In this document: positions 8,159 through 16,396 of the stretch, one piece after another
Position numbering within the stretch: the first letter of the stretch is position 1
Layout: every line of letters begins with the position of its first letter
Source of the DNA: an uncultured Clostridia bacterium
GTDB taxonomy: Bacteria > Bacillota > Clostridia > Christensenellales > UBA3700
Length of the DNA: 44,997 nucleotides
Direction of reading: 5' to 3'
Assembly: GCA_947175555.1 (NCBI GenBank)
Contig: CAMWNK010000007.1
Location: forward strand, 1-44,997
Position numbers and translations under genes: made by a program
Notes under the pieces: generated by a model
The model's input: only the letters and a program-made list of their open reading frames with translations
The model's database searches: none
Told to the model about the DNA's origin: nothing

Positions 8159-8187
8159 ATTATACTATAATATATCAGTGCCGTCAA
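8159..8187 (-). promoter_or_regulatory. Sigma-A promoter of rubrerythrin gene
   Basis: Minus strand TTGACG (8187-8182), 17-bp spacer, TATAAT (8164-8159). The region 8188-8460 upstream shows nothing else recognisable. Confidence 0.8.
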
Positions 8188-8460
8188 TAGCCGCTGATTC
8201 GGCGGCAGTTATATTATGTTAGACATGAGGATGGATATGGCAGTAAGTTTTGCTGGCAAGCTTATAGTTGTATACTGACGTAAAGATAATCGCAGCGGAT
8301 AATTAGCAATTACTCGCGCTATTCAATAGTGTTTGATATCGCTATTATATACAATCCCGTTTTTATTTTGAAAGCTCAATCAAGTCGCTTTTAAGTGGTT
8401 TCAATCTTGTTATAAATAAGCTGTTTTTCTGCGCCGCCGATAGTCGATGCCGCAATTTCT

Positions 8461-8802
8461 TCAATCTATTCTGTTTTTATCTCCCCACTCGCACATGGAG
8501 TCAAGAATATACATGAGAGATTTTCCGCGCTCGGATAGGCTGTATTCGACTTTGGGCGGTATTTGAGGATACTCTTTGCGGATTATCAACATATCGCGCT
8601 CCAGCTCCTTAAGCGATAAGCTCAACGTCTTGTACGATATGCCTTTGATATATCGTTGCAGCTCGTTGTATCTGACAATCCCAAACTCCATCAGAGTATA
8701 TAGTATCGTCATCTTGTACTTGCCGCTTATCAGCGACAATGTATAGCTGAATCCCGTCTCGCATAGTTTTTCGGACGCAATACACCTCTTCGTCTTATCC
8801 AT
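8461..8802 (-). CDS. HxlR family winged-helix regulator
   Basis: 113 residues, the full HxlR length. The family pattern is clear: LSLISGKYKMTILYTLMEFG, then RYNELQRYIKGISYKTLSLS, LKELERDMLI and the wing VEYSLSERGKSL. The first Cys (CIASEKLCE) is placed like the redox- or aldehyde-sensing Cys of some HxlR members. GAGG lies 8 nt before the minus-strand ATG at 8802. It is divergent from the NTF2-like and flavin-reductase genes, which it probably controls. Confidence 0.92.
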   Translation of the reverse strand: MDKTKRCIASEKLCETGFSYTLSLISGKYKMTILYTLMEFGIVRYNELQRYIKGISYKTLSLSLKELERDMLIIRKEYPQIPPKVEYSLSERGKSLMYILDSMCEWGDKNRID

Positions 8803-8857
8803 ATTTATTTTTCCTCACACTCTACTTATTGTTAGTACCTTACTTTAATGTGCGTAC

Positions 8858-8885
8858 TTGACAAAGTAATCATACGCAATATAAT
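8858..8885 (+). promoter_or_regulatory. Promoter of the NTF2-like / flavin reductase unit
   Basis: TTGACA (8858-8863), 16-bp spacer, TATAAT (8880-8885). Just upstream, GTACCTTACTTTAATGTGCG shows GTAC/TAC-type half-sites like those bound by HxlR proteins. Confidence 0.6.
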
Positions 8886-8935
8886 GTATATTGTCAATAC
8901 TATTTTGACGTCAATTAAGTTATCAAGGAGTAATT

Positions 8936-9319
8936 ATGAGGGCAGAATTAAAAGAGTATCAGGCAGTTGAAGAAGCTGCAATGAAGTTTGTCAAGAGCGT
9001 TGCAGAAGGGGACAGCAAGTATGCAAGAGACCTATTTGTGGACGAGGCGGTATTATTCGGTTATCTTGACGGAAGGCTTGAGCATGGCTCGATAGAGCAG
9101 TTTTATCACAATGTAGATACGGTGGCGGGCGGAGATAATTTCAAGGCGCGCATAGACGTCGTTGCGGTAGAGGAGACGCTTGCCGTAGTCCGTGTTCTCG
9201 AGGAAGGTTGGGGCAACCGCATAGACTTTACAGACTACCTTTTGCTTTTGAAAATAAGCGGCGAATGGAAATGCGTCGCAAAAGCATATAATCAAAATTC
9301 AAATACGATACAGAAATAA
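8936..9319 (+). CDS. NTF2-like / putative lumazine-binding-type protein
   Basis: 127 residues with the SnoaL/NTF2-like alpha+beta cone pattern of the 'putative lumazine-binding' group: an N-terminal helix (VEEAAMKFVKSVAEGD), ARDLFVDEAVLFGYLDG, SIEQFYHNVD, and two closing strands ending in FTDYLLLLKISGEWKCVAKAY. Such proteins bind small molecules or form accessory subunits; the substrate is unknown. AAGGAG precedes ATG 8936. It is 10 bp from the flavin reductase gene in the same operon, so a redox or flavin link is a reasonable inference. Confidence 0.75.
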   Translation: MRAELKEYQAVEEAAMKFVKSVAEGDSKYARDLFVDEAVLFGYLDGRLEHGSIEQFYHNVDTVAGGDNFKARIDVVAVEETLAVVRVLEEGWGNRIDFTDYLLLLKISGEWKCVAKAYNQNSNTIQK

Positions 9320-9329
9320 GGAGTGTAAT

Positions 9330-9902
9330 ATGTTAAAAGATTTAGGAGTAAAGCCCTACACTTTCCCTATGCCCGTGCTCATGATTTCCACTTACAATGA
9401 GGACGGCAGCGTAGACGTAATGAACATGGCTTGGGGCGGCGTGTGCGCGGAGAATATGGTTGCGCTCAACATCGACGAGGACCATAAGACTGCGGACAAT
9501 ATCAAGCGCACAGGCGCATTCACGCTTAGCATCGCCGACGTCGACCACATCGAGGCGGCAGACTTTTTCGGCATAGCATCTGCCAATAAGATGCCGGATA
9601 AGTTCGAGCGCTCAAGGTTGCACGCCGTCAAGAGCAATAAGGTCAATGCGCCTATCGTAGAGGAGTTTCCTTTGACGCTCGAGTGCAAGGTTGCGGAGTG
9701 TCAGCATACCGTATACGGCTTCAGAGTGCTGGGCGAAATCATCAACGTTCTTGCCGATGAGAGGACGCTTGACTCAAGCGGCAGAGTAGATCCCGTTAAG
9801 CTCAACGCATTTGTCTTCGACCAGTTCCGTAGTGGCTATTACGCTATAGGCAATAAGGTCGGGCAGGCGTGGCAGACGGGCGCAAAACTTATGAAACGCT
9901 GA
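9330..9902 (+). CDS. Flavin reductase family protein (FMN-binding split barrel)
   Basis: 190 residues, typical of flavoredoxin-like flavin reductases. Features: PMPVLMISTYNEDGSVDVMN with MAWGGVCA (FMN-binding split barrel start), DHKTADNIKRTGAFTLSIAD, and the usual closing strands HTVYGFRVLGEIINV. It binds FMN and may pass electrons in the anaerobic cytoplasm. AAGGAG lies 7 nt before ATG 9330. It follows the NTF2-like gene by 10 bp and is presumably controlled by the divergent HxlR protein. Confidence 0.9.
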   Translation: MLKDLGVKPYTFPMPVLMISTYNEDGSVDVMNMAWGGVCAENMVALNIDEDHKTADNIKRTGAFTLSIADVDHIEAADFFGIASANKMPDKFERSRLHAVKSNKVNAPIVEEFPLTLECKVAECQHTVYGFRVLGEIINVLADERTLDSSGRVDPVKLNAFVFDQFRSGYYAIGNKVGQAWQTGAKLMKR

Positions 9903-10055
9903 TACGTTTCATCGCCTATATATAATTATCCTAAAGCATCCCCATTGCCGCCTGCTTTTATCAGGCGCAACTCTTCATTGTTTAGCGGAGAGGGTGCTGC
10001 ATCGCTACACACTTTTTGACACAAATTCGAGCAGTAAAAGCGATTAAAAAGAAAA

Positions 10056-10100
10056 TGCCCTATCCTCTAATCGACATATAATGCGATTTTAAGATAGGGT
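10056..10100 (-). terminator. Terminator of tRNA-Arg
   Basis: On the minus strand CCCTATC...GATAGGG encloses a second AT-rich pairing and is followed by CATTTTCTTTTT, just after the tRNA. Confidence 0.6.
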
Positions 10101-10107
10101 ATCGGAT

Positions 10108-10184
10108 TGGCGTTCCCGGCGGGAGTCGAACCCACGGCCTTTCGCTTAGGAGGCGAACGCTCTATCCTACTGAGCTACGGAAAC
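10108..10184 (-). tRNA. tRNA-Arg (CCT)
   Basis: Minus-strand cloverleaf: acceptor GTTTCCG/CGGGAAC, D arm GCTC..GAGC, anticodon stem TTCGC/GCGAA with loop CTCCTAA (anticodon CCT), T arm GTGGG-TTCGACT-CCCGC, discriminator G and encoded CCA (10110-10108). Confidence 0.95.
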
Positions 10185-10293
10185 ACAATGATTTATCGTT
10201 AAATTATTATAGACTATGGGATAGCAAAAAGCAAGCGATTTATTGGGCGAGGCTCGCAAGAGCGGCTAAGTTGAAAAAGTTAATGAAAATCGC

Positions 10294-10322
10294 TGGACAA
10301 TGCAGACGCGATATGATAATAT
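10294..10322 (+). promoter_or_regulatory. Promoter of tRNA-Glu
   Basis: TGGACA (10294-10299), 17-bp spacer, TAATAT (10317-10322), 12 bp before the tRNA. Confidence 0.5.
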
Positions 10323-10334
10323 AATTGTGCTTTT

Positions 10335-10409
10335 GGCTCCATGGTCAAGCGGTTAAGACTCAGCCCTCTCACGGCTGCAACAGGGGTTCGAATCCCCTTG
10401 GAGTCACCA
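10335..10409 (+). tRNA. tRNA-Glu (CTC)
   Basis: Cloverleaf with acceptor GGCTCCA/TGGAGTC, anticodon stem CAGCC/GGCTG and loop CTCTCAC (anticodon CTC), T arm AGGGG-TTCGAAT-CCCCT, discriminator A and encoded CCA. Confidence 0.95.
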
Positions 10410-10410
10410 A

Positions 10411-10446
10411 ATAAATCCCGAAACGTTTAGTTTCGGGATTTATTAT
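10411..10446 (+). terminator. Terminator of tRNA-Glu
   Basis: ATAAATCCCGAAAC, loop GTTTA, GTTTCGGGATTTAT: a perfect 14-bp stem directly after the tRNA. Confidence 0.85.
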
Positions 10447-10597
10447 ATATTAGCCTAAAGGCGAGTGAATTAGCGTGGCTATGAAATATGCTTTCAGGAT
10501 ATGAAATATGCTTAGGCGTGTTACGGCAGATTTTATTTTACAATATGTAGCAATATTTAATTTTTTTGGCAGGTATATGAATTTTAATGCTTGCGCA

Positions 10598-10632
10598 AAT
10601 TAGTTGACGATGTCAACTAATTGTGTTATCAT
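10598..10632 (+). promoter_or_regulatory. Promoter with perfect 11-3-11 palindromic operator
   Basis: AATTAGTTGAC (10598-10608), GAT, GTCAACTAATT (10612-10622) is a perfect inverted repeat covering the -35 box TTGACG (10604-10609) and much of the 17-bp spacer before TATCAT (10627-10632). This is how MarR-family autorepressor operators are placed. The predicted start (~10639) rules out the upstream in-frame ATG at 10621. Confidence 0.8.
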
Positions 10633-10665
10633 ATAGCTAAGATAAAATTTAAGCGGGTACATATT

Positions 10666-11565
10666 ATGGATATCAGACACGAGACAGTAGAGACGATACG
10701 TAAGTTCAACCGTTATTACACGGTGGAGATGAATTTATTGGATAAAAAATTTCTTGACACCCCGTACTCACTGGCAGAGATAAGAGTATTGTTTGAGATA
10801 TGGATAAATAAAAGTTGCATTCAAGACACTATCGTGCAGTCTATGCGTATTGATAAAAGTTATCTCAGCAGGATTGTCAAGAATCTATGCAGCAAGGGTA
10901 TTATATCTAAAAGCTCGTGCAAGAGCGATAAGAGAAGTTGCATCGTCAGCATTACTGCCGATGGAGAAAGGGAAGTTGCAAGTCTTATCGATAAGTCGCA
11001 CGGCTTTATCGGCGCAAGAATTGCGAGCTTGAGTGATGAGCAATGCCGCGAGCTTGGCAAGTCGCTTTCCAAGGCTATGGAGATATTGAAGGGAGCGGAG
11101 CAGTCCTTTAGCGTGATTAAGTTTGAGGAGCGTTACAGGCAGGCGTTTATAGACTTTAATACCGAGTGGATAATTTCCAATTTCGGCGAGGTAGAGAAGC
11201 ACGATATCGAAGAGTTCGAGAATATCGACAAAGATATTGCAGGCGGCGGAATGATATTTTTTGCAGTTAAGGACGGCGAAGCGCTTGCCACATGTATGGC
11301 AAAGCCGCTAAGCGGCAGTACGTGGGAGTTATGCAAGCTCGGCTCCAACAGTAAACTTCCGCATAAAGGCGCGGGCAGCGCGGTATTCGGAGCGTGTATG
11401 CAGTGGGCGTTGGATAACGGAGCGGAGCGGCTCTTCATAGTGTCCAACAGTGCGTTAAAGCCCGCTCTTCACATCTACCGCAAATTTGGATTCAAAGAAA
11501 TCAAGCTCGACAGCTACGGCTACACTCGCGGCAATATAGCCTTTGAATATCTTAAAGGGCAGTAA
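10666..11565 (+). CDS. MarR-GNAT fusion: winged-helix regulator with acetyltransferase domain
   Basis: 299 residues from ATG 10666, chosen because transcription should start near 10639. Residues ~1-145 are MarR-like: YSLAEIRVLFEIW, SMRIDKSYLSRIVKNLCSKG (recognition helix) and the wing KSDKRSCIVSITADGERE. Residues ~150-299 are a GNAT fold: FFAVKDGEALATCMAK, WELCKLGSNSKLPHKGAG (CoA pyrophosphate loop region) and NSALKPALHIYRKFGFKE. Such fusions are known in bacteria, with regulation and acetyl transfer in one chain. The operator over its own promoter points to autoregulation. Confidence 0.88.
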   Translation: MDIRHETVETIRKFNRYYTVEMNLLDKKFLDTPYSLAEIRVLFEIWINKSCIQDTIVQSMRIDKSYLSRIVKNLCSKGIISKSSCKSDKRSCIVSITADGEREVASLIDKSHGFIGARIASLSDEQCRELGKSLSKAMEILKGAEQSFSVIKFEERYRQAFIDFNTEWIISNFGEVEKHDIEEFENIDKDIAGGGMIFFAVKDGEALATCMAKPLSGSTWELCKLGSNSKLPHKGAGSAVFGACMQWALDNGAERLFIVSNSALKPALHIYRKFGFKEIKLDSYGYTRGNIAFEYLKGQ

Positions 11566-11612
11566 TAATTATCAATATTTCATCCAATATATTACTAAGG
11601 TACGCGCGCGCA

Positions 11613-11643
11613 GGCGGGATACAATAATAATGCGTCCCGCTTA
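11613..11643 (+). terminator. Possible terminator hairpin
   Basis: GCGGGA (11614-11619) and TCCCGC (11635-11640) with a short T-run. A second hairpin with a T6 tract lies at 11708-11733. One of them likely ends the MarR-GNAT transcript. Confidence 0.45.
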
Positions 11644-11806
11644 TGCTTGGTGCAGACTTTACAATACTTTGCTTAACTTGATAGACAATATGATATTCGT
11701 GCAACTGAAGCGTCCTTAAGGCGGCGCTTTTTTATATTGATAACGTCGTACGGCGATGATGATAAAATCTTAATTTATTAACAAATATAATCAATAGGAT
11801 GGACAA

Positions 11807-13024
11807 TTAATTATCGGCAAGGCGGTAAGTAGATAGATTGTCCTTTGTCTGTCCCTTAAGCGTTACGGTATAACTGTCGATTATGCCCTTGATTTGATAA
11901 TCGTATTTATCGAGGTTGACGTTGCGGGCGGGGAAGTCGGTGGACAGGATATTGGCTTGCGAGTTCATGCCTGCCTCTATGCAGTCGGGCTCGAAGTCGG
12001 GATACAGTCCCAGACGCGTGCGCACCACGTAGTTTTGAGCGGCGTATTCCGCTATCAGCTCGCTGTCTGTGAGGGGGAAGTTGGATATGGCAAAGCAGGT
12101 GTGTCTCAGCTGCTCGCTGCTGAGCTTTACGTCTCTGCGGTCGTAAGCGGGGAACATAGCCGCGTCGCGCATATCGGGGTGCAGCTTAAAGTACTTGGGC
12201 ATCTTGCTGTTAGGGTGGAGCATGATGAGGAATTTACCTCTCAGCTGTTCCAAAGACGGCCAACCGTTATCCTCTCGCATAGCCTGAAAGTCGGCGTAAT
12301 CTCCCAGTATGTCGTTGGGCTCGCACAGTCTCTCGCCCAGCTTTTCGCGCAGTAATTTGTCAAGGTTGATATAGTCTTGCTCCTTGAAGTCGTGTCCGCC
12401 CAGAGGTATGTACCACACCTTAGGCTCGAGCAGTATTGTTATGGGAAGGTGATCGGGATTGTTATCCGACCACATCGCCAGCTCTTCGAGCGCAAGCGAA
12501 ATCTCGTAAGCGTGTCCGCTCTTGTCCATTATGGGGTGGTGGCTACCTTCAAAGCTGCCGTCCTTGCGCGCGTACGCGTCCAATTCTATACTGCGCAATC
12601 CGCTGTTGAGCTGCTCGGTGAGACTGTCGAAGTAATAGGCAAACGACTCCCAACCGTTGTCGGTTATCGATGCGAGTATGCCGTTGATTACTCTTGAATA
12701 CTTATTCTCCTTGCCTTTGTAAGAGTTGTGTGTTGCAAGGAAGCGCACTTGGTTGTAGGGGATAGAGTCCGCTTCAGATAGGTCGAAGCTGCAAAAGGAT
12801 TGTTCGTCCACAGGCGAGATTTCACCTGCCGCGTAAGCTGCTTGCAGCGATTGGATATATTCTATCTGGCGCGCCTTCACCTTCTTGCCGTCGACTATGC
12901 TGATTATGTAAGTTACCGTTACGAGCAGGAAGAGGAATATGAAAACGGATAGCAAAATAATTGCCGTTACCTTGGCGATTTTCTTGCCTATGCCGCGTCC
13001 CTGGGCGGTGGAATTTTCGCTCAT
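11807..13024 (-). CDS. Membrane-anchored PI-PLC-like phosphodiesterase
   Basis: 405 residues. Residues ~15-44 are one transmembrane helix after a charged N-terminus, placing the enzyme outside the cell. The catalytic part matches the Ca2+-dependent phosphoinositide phospholipase C-like (PI-PLC X-type) TIM barrel: FLATHNSYKG (H99, N100), SIELDAY (E147, D149), SHHPIMD (H162-H163), then ITILLEPK. H99 and H162/H163 are the likely catalytic pair. It would cleave phosphodiester head groups of lipids or teichoic-like polymers; the substrate is unknown. AAGGAGGG precedes the ATG, and the promoter is at 13049-13077. Confidence 0.82.
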   Translation of the reverse strand: MSENSTAQGRGIGKKIAKVTAIILLSVFIFLFLLVTVTYIISIVDGKKVKARQIEYIQSLQAAYAAGEISPVDEQSFCSFDLSEADSIPYNQVRFLATHNSYKGKENKYSRVINGILASITDNGWESFAYYFDSLTEQLNSGLRSIELDAYARKDGSFEGSHHPIMDKSGHAYEISLALEELAMWSDNNPDHLPITILLEPKVWYIPLGGHDFKEQDYINLDKLLREKLGERLCEPNDILGDYADFQAMREDNGWPSLEQLRGKFLIMLHPNSKMPKYFKLHPDMRDAAMFPAYDRRDVKLSSEQLRHTCFAISNFPLTDSELIAEYAAQNYVVRTRLGLYPDFEPDCIEAGMNSQANILSTDFPARNVNLDKYDYQIKGIIDSYTVTLKGQTKDNLSTYRLADN

Positions 13025-13048
13025 TTTCCCTCCTTGCCTTACTATATG

Positions 13049-13077
13049 ATAATATCATTATGCGGGATATATGGCAA
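13049..13077 (-). promoter_or_regulatory. Promoter of PI-PLC-like gene
   Basis: Minus strand TTGCCA (13077-13072), 17-bp spacer, TATTAT (13054-13049). Confidence 0.6.
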
Positions 13078-13183
13078 TAGGGTAGCGATTTAAGCGAGTT
13101 TTTAATGGATTTATGCGGATTATGCAAAAATATCGGTTATATAAAAGCACATATTTTTCACTGCGTTAATATACGGATGTCTA

Positions 13184-13223
13184 TTAAAAGTGAGCGGGAC
13201 GGAGTAAATTTCCGTCCCGCTCA
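13184..13223 (-). terminator. Terminator of the small CCCGK peptide gene
   Basis: Minus strand TGAGCGGGACGGA, 7-nt loop, TCCGTCCCGCTCA then CTTTTAATAG: a perfect 13-bp stem 21 bp after the peptide stop. Confidence 0.85.
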
Positions 13224-13244
13224 TATCAAGATTGTGTTCCTTGA

Positions 13245-13349
13245 TTACTTTCCGCAGCAGCAATTCTTAGTGCTCTTGGTAGAGGTAGACTTGCTCTTAG
13301 TCGTAGCGGACTTTCCGGAACTGCTCTTAGCATTCTTGGTAGTTGCCAT
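13245..13349 (-). CDS. 34-residue Lys/Ser/Thr-rich peptide ending in CCCGK
   Basis: Too short for ordinary gene calling, but flanked by clear signals. A full AAGGAGG ribosome site lies 5 nt before ATG 13349 (minus strand) and a strong terminator follows 21 bp after the stop. The peptide starts MATTKNAKSSSGKS, is made almost only of K, S, T, A and N, and ends NCCCGK. There is no signal peptide. The basic, low-complexity body suggests nucleic-acid or polyanion contact, and the Cys triplet metal binding or redox chemistry; both are inference. It lies between the PI-PLC gene and the divergent sugar operon as its own transcription unit. Confidence 0.7.
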   Translation of the reverse strand: MATTKNAKSSSGKSATTKSKSTSTKSTKNCCCGK

Positions 13350-13464
13350 ATTAGCCTCCTTATCTTGATTTACAGTTATATTATGTTCAACCCGTCTTGT
13401 TATATACGCGAAAATTTTTGCGCCCGAAATAAAGATTTTAATTATTTTCTTTTATATAAAAGTA

Positions 13465-13494
13465 TTTACAGACTTTGTCGACATATGTTATTAT
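13465..13494 (+). promoter_or_regulatory. Promoter of the alpha-galactoside operon
   Basis: TTTACA (13465-13470), 18-bp spacer, TATTAT (13489-13494), 47 bp before ATG 13541. Confidence 0.5.
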
Positions 13495-13540
13495 TATAGT
13501 GATTATGTGTAATTGCGCGTAATTTGATAAGGAGAGGGCT

Positions 13541-15109
13541 ATGTTTGGAAGGAAGAAGGGCGCGTCCGACGACGCTATGAAGCTGGATATCAAGCGGACG
13601 CTGTGCGTAGGCTTTGGCTTTATGGGCATAATGTGCTTTTGGGAAGTCTACGATTACATAATGCCGCTTATCCTCAACAGAGTGTTCGGACTCAACGCCA
13701 CTGCGTACGGCGTGATAATGGGACTTGACAATCTTTTGGCTATTTTCCTATTGCCGCTGTTCGGACACCTGTCCGATAAGTATACCAAGGCCAAGTACGG
13801 CAGGCGCACCACGTTTATCGTTACGGGTACGGTGCTTGCCGTTGCGGGCATGATAGTTATGATAGTGGTGGAGAATCTCCAGTACGTCAAGGTCATGGAG
13901 GCTGCTATCGACAATCCGCAAGCCTTGATAGATAAAGGGTATCTAAGCGCGGACGTATGGACTGCGCAGGTACAGCAGCTATGGGAGAGCGTACAAGGCG
14001 GCGCCAAGCTCAGCGGAGAGGAGCTTAGGATATACAACGGCTTCCTCACCTCGTTCAATCAGGCGCAGACAGACATGGCCAATGCGATAATGAGGGCCAA
14101 CCCCGCTATCATAGGCGGATTTATAGCGACGCTGCTTGTAGTTCTTGTGGCGATGTCGTCCTTCCGTTCGCCTGCTATCGCGCTCATGCCCGACGTTACG
14201 CCCAAGCCTCTCAGGTCTCAAGCCAACGCGCTAATCACGCTCATGGGCGGCGCGGGAGGTCTTGCGTCCATAGTGCTGTACACCGTGCTTGCCAAGAAGA
14301 GATATCAATCGCACATCGCTCTCTTCTGCACCCTCGGCGGCGTAATGCTGCTGATGCTGCTCGGTTTTCTGCTTACGGTTAGGGAGAATAAATTCGTACA
14401 GATGCGCCTTGAGGAAGAGGCCAAGTGGGGCATAGTCGACGAGGAGGAAGCTACGGGCAACGCGCCTTTGGCTAAGGATAAGAGGGTATCGCTCGTCCTG
14501 ATACTTGCGACGGTCTTTCTTTGGTTTTTGGGCTGGAACGCAATCAAGTCGCACCTGTCCACCTATGCTACCAACGTGCTCAAGTTCGACGACGGCTTTG
14601 TCGGTATAATCAATATACTCAACGGCGCGGGCGGAGCGATAGCTCTGTTGCCCGTTGCGCTCATGGCGGGTAAGTGGGGCAGGAAAAAGACTATACTTGC
14701 AGGCGTGGTGATAGCCGTTGCGGCGTTCGTGCCCTGCATATTCCTCAATGACTCAATCAACGCCATAGCACTCAAGGCGGCATTCACCGCGTGCTTCTTG
14801 ATAGCGGGCTTCGGACTTGTAATCATCAACGTCAATACGTTGCCTATGGTTACGGAGCTTGCCAAGGGCAGCAACGTGGGACAGTATACGGGATATTACT
14901 ACGTCGCGTCCATGACGGCGCAGGCGATCACTCCCATGATAGGCGGCGCGATAATGGACGCCGTCCCCGACAGGCACAAGAGCGTAATCTTTATCTACGG
15001 CATAGTATGTATCGCGCTTGCTTTTGTAACGATGTTCTTTACCAAGCACGGCGACAACAAGCCCGAGAAAAAGAAGAAAGTGATAGAGTATTTCGGAGAA
15101 GAGGACTGA
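13541..15109 (+). CDS. MFS/GPH-type sugar transporter
   Basis: 522 residues with about 12 transmembrane helices. The loop after helix 2 (LFGHLSDKYTKAKYGRRTTF) is the MFS signature as found in SLC45/GPH-like sugar symporters, and its counterpart in the second half is AGKWGRKKTILAG. A long soluble insert (~110-170) separates helices 3 and 4. It should import a sugar with H+ or Na+. AAGGAGAGGG precedes ATG 13541. It heads a five-gene operon ending in a GH36 alpha-galactosidase, so an alpha-galactoside such as melibiose or raffinose is a likely substrate. Confidence 0.85.
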   Translation: MFGRKKGASDDAMKLDIKRTLCVGFGFMGIMCFWEVYDYIMPLILNRVFGLNATAYGVIMGLDNLLAIFLLPLFGHLSDKYTKAKYGRRTTFIVTGTVLAVAGMIVMIVVENLQYVKVMEAAIDNPQALIDKGYLSADVWTAQVQQLWESVQGGAKLSGEELRIYNGFLTSFNQAQTDMANAIMRANPAIIGGFIATLLVVLVAMSSFRSPAIALMPDVTPKPLRSQANALITLMGGAGGLASIVLYTVLAKKRYQSHIALFCTLGGVMLLMLLGFLLTVRENKFVQMRLEEEAKWGIVDEEEATGNAPLAKDKRVSLVLILATVFLWFLGWNAIKSHLSTYATNVLKFDDGFVGIINILNGAGGAIALLPVALMAGKWGRKKTILAGVVIAVAAFVPCIFLNDSINAIALKAAFTACFLIAGFGLVIINVNTLPMVTELAKGSNVGQYTGYYYVASMTAQAITPMIGGAIMDAVPDRHKSVIFIYGIVCIALAFVTMFFTKHGDNKPEKKKKVIEYFGEED

Positions 15110-15115
15110 TATTAA

Positions 15116-16396
15116 TTGAGCGGCAGGGGCAAATCGAGCAGTAGGAATAGAAATATTGCGCTTACAGTTGCGCTTGTCGCAATAGTGCTTATATTGGTTA
15201 TCTCCTTGCTTGCAGTATATTTTGTCAAGCCCGAGTTCTACGACTCTCTTAGGGATAAGCTCGGACTAGGCAAAGGCGAAGAAGGCACAAACGTCGGCGG
15301 AGACGACAGCTCTGATATCGGCGGAAACGACGGCTCCGATACAGGCGGAGATAGCGGCTCCGATACAGGCGGGGACAACGGCAGCGTGGCGCCGGGGCTA
15401 AGCGACGGCACTTTGCATATGACGGTAGTCGACGTAGGGCAGGGCGATTGCATATTCATGGTCTTACCCGACGGCAAGACGATGCTTATGGACGCGGGTA
15501 CGGAGCTTGGCAAGCCGTCGCATGAGAGCGACATCATGCAAGTGATAGACGCATTTAGCGTTACGGCTATCGACTATCTCTTTATCACGCACTCCGATTA
15601 CGACCACATTAGATATATCTGCGCTCTGCTTGAAAAGTACGAGTTCAGACAGATATATATGCCCAAGGTTGCAGACGATATGTCGGGCACATGGACCAAG
15701 ACGGTGGCTGCTATCGATAGCGAAAAGTACACCGATGACGGCGGCAATAAGGTGTCTGCGGAGCGCAAGTACAACGTAGGCTCTTACGTCATAGAAGGCG
15801 ATGCGTGGAGGATGAGGTGCTTCAGCTACTCGGAGGACGATTATCCGTCTGTCAAGAAGTCATCATCCGCTCTTGTCAAGAATGCCGTCTCGCCCATATG
15901 CCTGCTCGAGTATGCGGGCAGGACGATAGTGCTCACGGGCGACTCCAACGAGCGCAACGAGCCTTATCTGCTCGGCAAAGGCTACTTCAGTAATATCGAC
16001 GCCGACGTGCTCAAGGTAGCGCACCACGGCTCTAAGACGTCTACCTGCGACGACTTTTTGGATGCGGTGGACTGCGAGTATGCGGTGATAAGCTACGGGG
16101 ACGGCAACAGCTACGGTCATCCCACGCCCGAGCTTATGGGCAGGCTCGAGGATTATAAGGACGTATTGCCCGATGGCGATTACGACGGCTTTAAGTACGT
16201 ATACGAGACGGCTAAGGACGGCAACGTCAGTATATTTATAGACGGCGACGGCACGTTGCGCGTGGATTGCGAGAGCAGCGACGATAAGGACTTTACCGAC
16301 ACTATAGCAACTGTTGCCGTGATGTCGGTTACGGGAGACGGCGCGCATATGATAGTATTCGACATGCGGAAAAGGAGCATGGCAGATGCTGCCTGA
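15116..16396 (+). CDS. ComEC-like metallo-beta-lactamase-fold protein, membrane-anchored
   Basis: 426 residues from TTG 15116, the only start with a ribosome site (GAGG) that follows the MFS stop (6 bp). Residues ~14-37 are a transmembrane anchor. A low-complexity linker (~58-92) holds three near-repeats of SDxGGDxG. Residues ~97-390 are a ComEC C-terminal-type MBL domain: VVDVGQGDCIF, HSDYDH (metal ligands), VLTGDSN and LKVAHHGSKTST. Stand-alone extracellular forms of this family are probably nucleases or phosphodiesterases. Its place in a sugar operon is unexplained. The stop overlaps the next gene by 11 bp. Confidence 0.85.
   Translation: MSGRGKSSSRNRNIALTVALVAIVLILVISLLAVYFVKPEFYDSLRDKLGLGKGEEGTNVGGDDSSDIGGNDGSDTGGDSGSDTGGDNGSVAPGLSDGTLHMTVVDVGQGDCIFMVLPDGKTMLMDAGTELGKPSHESDIMQVIDAFSVTAIDYLFITHSDYDHIRYICALLEKYEFRQIYMPKVADDMSGTWTKTVAAIDSEKYTDDGGNKVSAERKYNVGSYVIEGDAWRMRCFSYSEDDYPSVKKSSSALVKNAVSPICLLEYAGRTIVLTGDSNERNEPYLLGKGYFSNIDADVLKVAHHGSKTSTCDDFLDAVDCEYAVISYGDGNSYGHPTPELMGRLEDYKDVLPDGDYDGFKYVYETAKDGNVSIFIDGDGTLRVDCESSDDKDFTDTIATVAVMSVTGDGAHMIVFDMRKRSMADAA
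15297..15386 (+). repeat. In-frame tandem repeats in the Gly/Asp linker
   Basis: Three ~24-bp units around GGCTCCGATACAGGCGG encode the SDTGGDxG repeats joining the anchor to the MBL domain. Such coding repeats can change copy number by slippage. Confidence 0.7.
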
